From Nocardioides astragali (lineage in GTDB: Bacteria; Actinomycetota; Actinomycetes; Propionibacteriales; Nocardioidaceae): a stretch of DNA of 64,000 nucleotides. A program made the translations under genes and the position numbers. The notes below the pieces were generated by a model. That model ran no database searches. It was not told the DNA's origin and worked only from the letters and a program-made list of their open reading frames with translations. Within the stretch, counting starts at the first letter, position 1, and each line of letters starts with the position of its first letter. Positions 36,691 through 44,243 of this stretch are shown here, in pieces. The stretch spans positions 682,001 to 746,000 of the forward strand of contig NZ_JAFMZM010000002.1 of assembly GCF_024436375.1 (NCBI RefSeq), in the 5' to 3' direction.

Positions 36691-39600
36691 ATGCGACGAC
36701 GCAACCAGTCCATCGTTCTCACGGTGTTCCTGGCCTTCGTGGCCTCGACCCTTCCCGGCACCATGCTCAGCTCCGCCCAGGCCCACGACGAGTACGACGT
36801 CCTGTTCTTCCACAAGACGACCGGGTTCCGTCACGACTCGATCCCCGCCGCCATCACCGCGGTCGAGGAGCTCGGCGTCGAGCACCACTTCTCCGTGACC
36901 GAGAGCCAGGACGCCTCGGTGTTCTCCGACGCAGGGCTTGCCGAGTACGAGGCCGTCGTGCTGTTCACCGACGGCGAGAACACGCTCGACGTCGGCCAGC
37001 GAGCCGCGTTCGAGCAGTTCGTCAAGGACGGCGGCGGGGTCGCCGGCCTGCACTCGTCGTCCAACATGGACAAGAGCAACTGGCAGTGGTGGTCCGACCT
37101 CATGGGCGGAGCCTTCTTCAAGAGCCACCCTTCGGGTGCGGACCAGTTCCAGGAAGCGACCGTCCGCGTCGAGGACGCGACCCACCCGTCGACGGCCGAG
37201 CTGCCGGCGGAATGGGTCCGCTCGGATGAGTGGTACAACTTCACCGCGAACCCGCGAGAGGCGGGTGTCCACGTCCTCGCCTCGCTGGACGAGTCGACGT
37301 ACTCCCCGGGCGGCGACGCCATGGGCGACGACCACCCGATCGCCTGGTGCTCCAACTACGACGGCGGCCGCAGCTGGTACACGGCGCTGGGGCACAACCC
37401 CGAGCACTACTCCGAGCCGCTCCTGCGGAAGCACATCCTCGGCGGCATCCAGTGGGCTGCCGGCGTCGCCGAGGGTGACTGCGGTGAGCCTCGCGAGGCG
37501 GTCCCCACCGAGGCGTCGTTCGAGAAGGTCGCCCTCGACGACAGCACCGCCAACCCGATGGAACTCGCCGTCGCGCCCGACGGGCGGGTCCTGTACGTCG
37601 AGCTGGCGGGCGCCGTGAAGCTGTACGACCCGGAGACGGGCGCCGTCACGAAGGCGGGCCAGATCCCGGTGCACCGGGGCAACGAGAACGGCCTGCTGGG
37701 CATCGCGCTCGACCCGGACTTCGAGACCAACCCGTGGGTATACCTGTTCTACAGCGCGCCATCTCCGGAGGTGCAACGCGTCGCACGGTTCACCCTCGAC
37801 GGCGACTCGCTGGACATGGCTTCCGAGAAGGTGCTGCTCGAGTTCCCCCACCAGCGTGAGGTGTGCTGCCACTCGGCCGGCTCCATGGCCTTCGGACCGG
37901 ACGGCAACTTGTTCATCTCGACCGGTGACGACACGGCGCACTTCGCGTCGGACGGCTTCGCGCCGATCGACGGACGCATCCACGACGAGCACACGAGTCA
38001 AGACGCCAAGCGCTCGTACGACGCGCGGCGGACGTCCGGGAACACCAACGACCTGCGGGGCAAGATCCTGCGGATCACGCCCGAGGACGACGGAACGTAC
38101 TCGATCCCGGAGGGCAACCTCTTCCCGCCGGGGATGGAGAAGACCCGTTCCGAGATCTACACGATGGGCCATCGCAACCCGTTCCGGATCGCCGTCGACG
38201 ACGAGACGGGCTGGGTCTATGCGGGCGAGGTCGGGCCGGACGCTGGCGCCGACAACCCCAACCGCGGGCCCCGGGGCTACGACGAGTGGAACCAGATCCG
38301 TGAGTCGGGCAACTACGGATGGCCGTACTGCATCGCGGACAGCCAGCCGTACCGGGCGTGGGACTTCGCGACCGGCACCGCAGGCGAGTCCTTCGACTGC
38401 GAGAACGGCCCGAAGAACGAGTCACCGTTCAACACCGGCCTGGAGACCGTGCCGCCGGTGAAGGACGCGTTCGTCTGGTACCCGTACGGCGCTTCGCCCG
38501 AGTTCCCGGAGATTCCACAGGGTGGCGGCCGCTCCGCATACGCGGGCGCCGTCTACCACTACGACGAGGATCTCCTGGGGGACGGACAGTTCCCGAAGTA
38601 CTACGACGACGCAGTGTTCGTCATGGAGTGGTCGCGGAAGTGGATCGGGATGCTGCGGCTGGACGAGAACGGCCACTACGCGGGCTTCGAGCGGTTCATG
38701 CCGGGGACCCAGTTCCGCAGCCCCCACGACATGGCATTCGGGCCGGACGGTGCGATGTACCTGCTCGAGTGGGGCGTCGACTTCAACTACGGCGGCGGTG
38801 GTGTGAATCCCGACTCCGGCCTGTACAAGATCAACTACACCGACGGGGCGCGGACGCCGGTCGCGAAGGCGGCTGCTGACCGGGACTCGGGGCCTGCTCC
38901 ACTCGAGGTGGCGTTCTCCAGCGAGGGCAGCCACGACCCCGACGGTGACGAGCTGACCTACACCTGGGACCTGGGCGACGGGACGACCTCCGACGAGGCG
39001 AATCCGACGCACACCTACACCGAGCCGGGCGAGTACGCGGTCCAGCTGACGGTCGCGGATCCGTCGGGACGCTCCAGCAGTTCGAACCTCACGATCGTCG
39101 CCGGCAACACGCGACCCGAGGTGACGCTCGAGCTGCCTGCCAACGGCCAGGTCTTCGGCTGGGGCGACGCGATCCCCTTCCGGGTCTCCGTGTCGGACCC
39201 TGAAGACGGCTCCGGCCCGGCGATCGACTGCGAGCGGGTGAGCGTCCAACAGGGGCTGTACCACGACGAGGGCGGCAATGCGCACGTGCATCCCGGGCTG
39301 TCCCAGACCGGCTGCGAGGGTGTGCTCCAGACCCAGGCCGACGCCGAGCACGGAGACTCCGCGGACATCTCGCTCGTCGTCACCGCGAACTACACGGACC
39401 TCGGTGGTGAGTCCGGCTCACCTGAGCTGACCGGCGGCGTGTCCCACGTCCTCCAGCAGCACCGGAAGCAGACGGAGCACTTCAGCGATGCGTCCGACGA
39501 CATCGCCGTGGGCGCCGCGAACGACGCGCAGACCGGCGGCGGTGCCGCGATCACGGGTCAGGATGGCGCGTGGGCGTCGTACGAGCCCTACAACCTCAAG

Positions 39601-41352
39601 GGTGTCGACGAGATGACGCTCCGGGCCAAGGCGGAGGACGACGCCACCCTCGAGATCCGCCGGGACACCCCGGACGGCGAGCTCCTGGGCACTGCCAACA
39701 TCACGGGCTCGACCGAGGTCGGTCGGACCGCCGGCCCGGACGGGTTCGGCACCGCGGTGCGGCTGAACGGCGGGAGCGCGCTGCAGTACGTCGAGATGCC
39801 GGAGGGGCCCCTCCGCGACGTCGAGGACTTCACCGTCTCGACGTGGGTCGACTGGGACGGGAGCCAGACCTGGGCCCGGATCTTCGACTTCGGCTCAGGG
39901 ACCGGCAACTACATGTTCCTCACGCCCGCGGCCGGCGGCACCGGGAACCTGCGGTATGCGATCACGACCGGGTCCGGCGAGCAGACGATCGAGGGCCCGG
40001 CCCTGCCGACGGACGGCTGGCACCACGTCGCAGTGACCCTCTCAGGCACCACAGGGACGCTGTACCTCGACGGCGAGCCGGTGGGGACGAACACCAACAT
40101 GACGCTGAGCCCGGCCGACCTCGGAGCGACCGACCAGAACTGGATCGGAGACTCGCAGTGGGAGCCCGATCCGCTCCTCAGCGGATCAGTCGACGACTTC
40201 AACGTCTTCGACCGGGCACTGCCGCCGGCCGAGGTCGCGTCGATGATGGACGGCGCCGGCGGCGACGTCGGCGGAGGCAATGTCGCCTGGTACCAGTTCG
40301 ACGAGGACGGTGGCAGCATCGCGGTCGACTCCTCCGGTATCGGCAACGACGGGACCGTGGTCGTGTCGGACGACGCCGCAACCTGGCAGGACGTGGTGGT
40401 TGACCTCAGCGATGCCCAGGGAAGCTTCCCGCTCCACCTCGTCTTCCCGGACGAGAAGGTCCGCGTCAACTGGATGGAGCTGAACAAGGGGTCGACGACC
40501 AACACCGCGCCCGTGGCTGTCGGCGACACCTACAGCACGGACGAGGGCACCGCCCTCACGGTCGACGCGCCCGGCGTGCTGGCCAACGACACGGACGCCG
40601 ACGGCGATCCGCTCACAGCCGTCGGCGCCGGGCAGCCGGATCACGGCGAGGTGACCTTGGAGTCGGACGGTGGGTTCGCCTACACCCCCAAGGCCGGGTA
40701 CACCGGCACGGACACGTTCACCTACCGCGTGGACGACGGGACGGACACGTCGGCCCCGGTGATCGTGACGATCGCGGTGCGGGACGTCGGTCCGACCAAG
40801 ACGCAGATCACGGGCTCCGTGACCGCTCACCGCTACGGCACCGAGGGCGAGGTGGCGGTGACCGTCACTCCGGCGGCCGCCACCGGTGAGGTGGAGGTGG
40901 TGACGGGCTCGAGAAGGCTCGCCACGGGCACGCTGGTGGGAGGCAAGGCCGACCTCGTGCTGCCGGCCAGGTCCCTGCGACCCGGGACCCACGACCTCAC
41001 CCTCCGCTATGTCGGCGACGATGCTCACCAAGGATCTTCGACGACGCTGAGCGTGATCGTTCGCAAGGCCGCACCCCGAATGAACGTGAAGGCGCCCGCG
41101 GCGGTCAGGCGCGGGGGCCGGCCGAAGGTCAAGGTCACGATCTCAGCGCCGAACGGCGTGCCCGTGACCGGCCAGGTGACGTTGAAGCTCCAGGGAGGCA
41201 AGGCGATCACCCGCAGGCTCGCCAACGGCCAGACGACGGTGCGGCTGCCGAAGCTGACGAAGCTCGGTAGGCAAGTGGTGAAGGTGGTCTACCGCGGCAG
41301 TCCGCTGCTGGAGAGCGTGGCGAAGGCGATCCGCATCACTGTCAGACGCTAA
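36691..41352 (+). CDS. Giant secreted ThuA / sugar dehydrogenase multidomain protein
   Basis: About 1,553 aa, secreted. Sec signal MRRRNQSIVLTVFLAFVAST...SSAQA. ThuA domain about 33-255 (VLFFHKTTGFRHDSI, GVAGLHSSSN). PQQ-type glucose/sorbosone dehydrogenase propeller about 272-715 (GNENGLLGIALDPDF, TMGHRNPFRIAVDD). PKD domain about 720-810. A carbohydrate-binding sandwich (about 930-1265) is interrupted by a LamG domain (about 1010-1225). A cadherin-like module about 1270-1365 and Ig-like modules to the end follow. An alternative ATG at 36667 adds eight residues. It likely oxidises sugars outside the cell for the adjacent pathway. Confidence 0.86.
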   Translation: MRRRNQSIVLTVFLAFVASTLPGTMLSSAQAHDEYDVLFFHKTTGFRHDSIPAAITAVEELGVEHHFSVTESQDASVFSDAGLAEYEAVVLFTDGENTLDVGQRAAFEQFVKDGGGVAGLHSSSNMDKSNWQWWSDLMGGAFFKSHPSGADQFQEATVRVEDATHPSTAELPAEWVRSDEWYNFTANPREAGVHVLASLDESTYSPGGDAMGDDHPIAWCSNYDGGRSWYTALGHNPEHYSEPLLRKHILGGIQWAAGVAEGDCGEPREAVPTEASFEKVALDDSTANPMELAVAPDGRVLYVELAGAVKLYDPETGAVTKAGQIPVHRGNENGLLGIALDPDFETNPWVYLFYSAPSPEVQRVARFTLDGDSLDMASEKVLLEFPHQREVCCHSAGSMAFGPDGNLFISTGDDTAHFASDGFAPIDGRIHDEHTSQDAKRSYDARRTSGNTNDLRGKILRITPEDDGTYSIPEGNLFPPGMEKTRSEIYTMGHRNPFRIAVDDETGWVYAGEVGPDAGADNPNRGPRGYDEWNQIRESGNYGWPYCIADSQPYRAWDFATGTAGESFDCENGPKNESPFNTGLETVPPVKDAFVWYPYGASPEFPEIPQGGGRSAYAGAVYHYDEDLLGDGQFPKYYDDAVFVMEWSRKWIGMLRLDENGHYAGFERFMPGTQFRSPHDMAFGPDGAMYLLEWGVDFNYGGGGVNPDSGLYKINYTDGARTPVAKAAADRDSGPAPLEVAFSSEGSHDPDGDELTYTWDLGDGTTSDEANPTHTYTEPGEYAVQLTVADPSGRSSSSNLTIVAGNTRPEVTLELPANGQVFGWGDAIPFRVSVSDPEDGSGPAIDCERVSVQQGLYHDEGGNAHVHPGLSQTGCEGVLQTQADAEHGDSADISLVVTANYTDLGGESGSPELTGGVSHVLQQHRKQTEHFSDASDDIAVGAANDAQTGGGAAITGQDGAWASYEPYNLKGVDEMTLRAKAEDDATLEIRRDTPDGELLGTANITGSTEVGRTAGPDGFGTAVRLNGGSALQYVEMPEGPLRDVEDFTVSTWVDWDGSQTWARIFDFGSGTGNYMFLTPAAGGTGNLRYAITTGSGEQTIEGPALPTDGWHHVAVTLSGTTGTLYLDGEPVGTNTNMTLSPADLGATDQNWIGDSQWEPDPLLSGSVDDFNVFDRALPPAEVASMMDGAGGDVGGGNVAWYQFDEDGGSIAVDSSGIGNDGTVVVSDDAATWQDVVVDLSDAQGSFPLHLVFPDEKVRVNWMELNKGSTTNTAPVAVGDTYSTDEGTALTVDAPGVLANDTDADGDPLTAVGAGQPDHGEVTLESDGGFAYTPKAGYTGTDTFTYRVDDGTDTSAPVIVTIAVRDVGPTKTQITGSVTAHRYGTEGEVAVTVTPAAATGEVEVVTGSRRLATGTLVGGKADLVLPARSLRPGTHDLTLRYVGDDAHQGSSTTLSVIVRKAAPRMNVKAPAAVRRGGRPKVKVTISAPNGVPVTGQVTLKLQGGKAITRRLANGQTTVRLPKLTKLGRQVVKVVYRGSPLLESVAKAIRITVRR

Positions 41353-41361
41353 CCGCGACGC

Positions 41362-41400
41362 GACGCGAGCCCGGACGAGCCGTTCGTCCGGGCTCGCGTC
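41362..41400 (+). terminator. 17-bp perfect stem terminator
   Basis: Arms 41362-41378 and 41384-41400 are exact complements around a GCCGT loop, ten bases after the giant gene. It separates that gene from the dif region. Confidence 0.85.
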
Positions 41401-41626
41401 TGGCTCGCTGGGTCCCAGACGCCCGGGTCGTCGCCAATCACAGTTGGGGGCTGGTCGAAACCGTCGTGCTCGAGTTGAGCAGCGAGCAAGGTCGTCTTGT
41501 CCTCAAGGCTGGCGGCCCAGCGGACTACCACATCGGACGCGAGCTACGGGCTCATCGGGAGTGGCTTCGACCCTGGGCTATGACGGGGCATGCCTTTTGG
41601 GCACCCTCGTGCCAGGCGCAGCCTTG
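41401..41626. other. Chromosomal flank left of the element, no gene assigned
   Basis: No gene I can support. An open frame from 41466 runs through this stretch into the Rep half, but its first 54 residues look unlike any Rep and are probably non-coding chromosome. This is likely the original left flank of dif. Confidence 0.5.
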
Positions 41627-42146
41627 TACGCCGATAACTGACACCGTGGGGGACTGGACAGTCTCGACGTGGCTCCGTCTCGCGGCTCCGTACGGGGCTG
41701 GTCAGATCGCCCAGGCGGTGGTTCCGATCACTGGCCCTGAGGGCTGGCTGAAGTATCTGAGCAAGCACGCGTCTCGGGGTGTGGCTCACTACCAACGTCA
41801 GGGCAAGCCGGCCGGCTGGCAGTCCACTGGCCGGCTCTGGGGGAAGTCATCCGCCGGGTGGCCTCGGGTGGAACCGGTCCACGGTCAGATGGATGACCTG
41901 ACGTTCCGTCGGATGCGTCGAATGGTCCGCTCCTACGTCGTTGCTGAGGCACGCGCTGCGCTACTCGCTGCTCGTCCCGGCACTCCTGCTCATGCGGCTG
42001 CTCGTCGGCGTCTGACGTGGGCTCGTCGGATGCTGCGCTGCAACGATCGCAGCCTCTCGGCGGTGCGCGGCTTCTCGGGGTGGGTGCCCGGTCCTGCGCT
42101 CGTGTCTATGGCGCTGGCTGCGGGTTGGACCGGTGAAGTGAAGTGA
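41466..42146 (+). CDS. C-terminal half of rolling-circle Rep (split gene, chimeric frame)
   Basis: Only 41640-42146 is Rep. It reads on from the shared Pro-Ile-Thr-Asp, then TVGDWTVSTWLRLAAPYG and the catalytic motif GWLKYLSKHASRG. There Y (41754) and K (41763) form the Y-x-x-K nicking motif of HUH rolling-circle proteins. The C-terminus is Arg-rich. In the integrated state the frame is preceded by 54 codons of chromosome with no Rep similarity. It becomes the 3' half of an intact rep only after excision. The stop is followed by an 8-bp stem GAACCGGT/ACCGGTTC. Confidence 0.85.
   Translation: MLELSSEQGRLVLKAGGPADYHIGRELRAHREWLRPWAMTGHAFWAPSCQAQPCTPITDTVGDWTVSTWLRLAAPYGAGQIAQAVVPITGPEGWLKYLSKHASRGVAHYQRQGKPAGWQSTGRLWGKSSAGWPRVEPVHGQMDDLTFRRMRRMVRSYVVAEARAALLAARPGTPAHAAARRRLTWARRMLRCNDRSLSAVRGFSGWVPGPALVSMALAAGWTGEVK
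41627..41654 (+). other. Left attachment site: XerC-type arm plus degenerate arm
   Basis: TACGCCGATAA (XerC-side arm, 41627-41637), centre CTGACA (41638-41643), then CCGTGGGGGAC, which does not resemble a XerD arm. That last arm would come from the element. Confidence 0.82.
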
Positions 42147-42150
42147 CCCC

Positions 42151-42173
42151 GAACCGGTCCCGCCAACCGGTTC
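42151..42173 (+). terminator. Stem-loop after rep
   Basis: GAACCGGT (42151-42158) and ACCGGTTC (42166-42173) with a 7-base loop, four bases beyond the Rep stop. It could be a terminator or part of the replication origin. Confidence 0.55.
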
Positions 42174-42193
42174 CTAGGTCTACCGTTCACCGC

Positions 42194-42334
42194 ATGGACC
42201 TCAACTGCCCAACGTGTGGTGACCGGCTCATCGTCATCCCTAACGATGACCCTGCGTACGGACCCTCCACGCTCTACCTGTGTGAGACAGCCGGTGCAGC
42301 GCACGTCCCGCTTGGCTGGACCCCCGACCAGTAA
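42194..42334 (+). CDS. 46-aa zinc-ribbon-like protein of the element
   Basis: MDLNCPTCGDRLIVIPNDDPAYG... then LYLCETAGAAHVPLGWTPDQ. It has one CPTCG knuckle and a later Cys/His pair. ATG 42194 lies 20 bases after the stem-loop. Small, so coding is likely but not certain. Confidence 0.5.
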   Translation: MDLNCPTCGDRLIVIPNDDPAYGPSTLYLCETAGAAHVPLGWTPDQ

Positions 42335-42443
42335 CACGGGGGTAGGTTCCGCACTTGTCGCCGCAGATTCGGGTGGATCGATGGTCCGGTGTGGGTGAGG
42401 CCGCGTACGGTCTGGTCGGCAACGGACTGACGAGGGGGAGCAC

Positions 42444-43091
42444 ATGGCAGGCGTAAGCGACGGGCTGCGGACAACCACTACGTCTGCGTCGATCTCGGTG
42501 GGGGACAGCCAGCACTGGATCAACCACCCGTGCCCGCACTGCGGGGCGGCCCAGATCGTAAGGATCGGGATAGTGGTGAACAGTTCTAACAACATCCTGA
42601 GCGACGAGTCGGCGTGGTACCGCTGCCCGTCATGCCGCCAGGGGATCGTCCGAGTGAAGGGCACCTATTACCCGTCCGCGCAGCCGCTCCGTGTGCCGAT
42701 GGGTCTGCCCGCGGTGGACGACCGCATCTGGGGCGAAGTGCGTACCTGCTTAGGCGTGGGCGCTCACACCGCAGCCGTCATGCTCTGTCGCAAGCTCCTC
42801 TTTCACATCGCCGTGGCGCACGGTCTAGCGCCGAAGGATGCGAAGGACCGCGCCCCGGGCTACTGGACTGCGGTCGAGCACCTCGAAAACGAAGGGCTCA
42901 TCACCAAGAAGATGCGGCCCTGGGTTGATCGCATCAAGGACGTCGGCAACGACGCCAACCACGAGGTAACTCCCATCGGTCCTGATGACGCGCTCGACGT
43001 CGCAACCTTCACCGAACAGTTGCTCGTGCTGGCCTACGAGATGGACGCGCTAATGACAGACCCCACGTCGGCCGCGCCCGAGTTGGCTTGA
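42444..43091 (+). CDS. DUF4145 protein with N-terminal zinc ribbon (element cargo)
   Basis: 215 aa. N-terminal zinc ribbon with CPHCGAAQ and CPSCRQG (about 30-70). The C-terminal DUF4145 domain (about 85-205) has WTAVEHLENEGLITKKM and RIKDVGNDANHEVTPIGPDDALD. DUF4145 domains are HEPN-like helical bundles often fused to restriction or other defence proteins. Start ATG after GAGGGGGAG. Codon use is less GC-biased than in chromosomal neighbours. A defence or maintenance role is inference. Confidence 0.78.
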   Translation: MAGVSDGLRTTTTSASISVGDSQHWINHPCPHCGAAQIVRIGIVVNSSNNILSDESAWYRCPSCRQGIVRVKGTYYPSAQPLRVPMGLPAVDDRIWGEVRTCLGVGAHTAAVMLCRKLLFHIAVAHGLAPKDAKDRAPGYWTAVEHLENEGLITKKMRPWVDRIKDVGNDANHEVTPIGPDDALDVATFTEQLLVLAYEMDALMTDPTSAAPELA

Positions 43092-43638
43092 GGTCTGCGA
43101 CTGCGAGGCTGCTCGGCTCCGCAGATTCGGTCCCTCCCGGTGGACGGGACGGCCCTGGCGCTGCGGGCGTACCGCAAGCGACGGAGTCGCGAGGAACGCC
43201 CGGGGTGCCTGGGCTGCTTCGTGCGCTAGAGGGTTCGGTACGGCGATTCGCTGACTCAGTGTTGGTGGCTCGGCTAATCTCACCTGTACGCGGCAACTGA
43301 CTATGTAGCGCGTGATGAGGGTTCCCCTAGTGAGGGACAGGCACCGGTAGCACCCGCCACCGGCCCAGAGGAAATGCCGACGACATGCAGGCGGGAGTCC
43401 TGTCTCGTCGTCGGAAGGGCCCGTCATGGGCGCTCGTTCTGCCCTCGTCCATCAGTGTCACTCGGTCGGTCATGCTGGGTGCATCGTCTGCGCGCCTGTG
43501 GTGCGTGAACGTCACTTGCGCGCGGCGAGCCTGCGGGGTGGGTGTGGGGCCTCTCGGGTAGCCCCTTCGGGGACCCGGCGCCCGACGAAGGAGGGCGTTG
43601 GGGAGGGGCGGGGCCCCACACCCGCAGGCTCGCCGCCC
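43092..43638. other. Gene-free origin-like region with stem-loops
   Basis: No gene seen. It has CCGACGAC (43377-43384) pairing with GTCGTCGG (43407-43414). A very large imperfect stem runs from 43522-43551 to 43612-43636, enclosing CGGGT...CCCC-TTC-GGGG...ACCCG (43555-43577). Such structures are typical of single- or double-strand origins in rolling-circle elements. Origin function is inferred. Confidence 0.55.
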
Positions 43639-43896
43639 CTAGGAGGCACGTCGGCGGAACCACCTCAGTCGTCGCCGTTGGACGGGCAGGGGCATGTGCC
43701 AGGTCTTGGCCTCGGTCCGCGCTACGTCGAGTTCCTCGCGTCGGACTGCTGCTTGCCGGACTGCTTGACGGCTGACGTTCAGGGCGCGTCCGATCTCGGC
43801 CCAGGTGGCTCCATCAGCTCGTGCTGCGTCGACCATAAAAGTCGTTGCGGCATCGAGGGTCTCTCTGGCGTGTCGCAGGGCCTCGAGGTGCTCCAA
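43639..43896 (-). CDS. Small helix-turn-helix protein of the element
   Basis: About 85 aa. Helix LEALRHARETLDAATTFMVDAARADG followed by the helix-turn-helix GATWAEIGRALNVSRQAVRQ, then a basic tail ending RRRLRWFRRRAS. It starts at TTG 43896 at the latest; the frame stays open upstream without a clear ATG or ribosome site, so the start is uncertain. It is the only leftward gene in the element, and a copy-number or rep repressor is plausible. Confidence 0.7.
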   Translation of the reverse strand: MEHLEALRHARETLDAATTFMVDAARADGATWAEIGRALNVSRQAVRQAAVRREELDVARTEAKTWHMPLPVQRRRLRWFRRRAS

Positions 43897-44243
43897 GGGT
43901 CGCTGTGGGCCGTGGGTGATCGGGTGGAGCGTTGCCAGGGTCCTGCTGACCCACCACCGCGCTGTGGGTGCCTGCCTCGGTGCTCACAGCAATCGATCTT
44001 GTCACCGATCATGCGAATTCGACCCTGCATCTCGTCAACACCAATTGACGAATGCGAATACCGCTAACAGCGAGTTAGCACTGAATTGCTGGGGGAGTCG
44101 TCGGCGTGCCTCGGGGGGCCGTCCCTTGATTAGTAGTTGCATATCTCGACAGGGCCCCCAACCGGGACCCCTCACAACCAAAAAGAATGACCCCCGCGAG
44201 ACGGCAATCTCCGGGGGTCAGATCACCAGTCAGGACAAGTGAC
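43897..44243. other. Control region between the HTH gene and rep
   Basis: No gene. It holds the palindrome GCTAAC-AGCGA-GTTAGC (44063-44079). A hairpin TGACCCCCG (44188-44196) / CGGGGGTCA (44212-44220) is followed on the minus strand by TTCTTTTT, a classical intrinsic-terminator shape for leftward transcription. It is less GC-rich than the flanking chromosome. Confidence 0.55.

Noticed and set aside
41349..41531. 60-codon leftward frame near dif
   Set aside because: Begins inside the flank and runs into the terminator hairpin; no ribosome site or family resemblance.
43426..44067. 213-codon rightward frame inside the element
   Set aside because: Runs through the large stem-loop and antisense to the HTH gene; Gly/Pro/Cys-rich with no domain.
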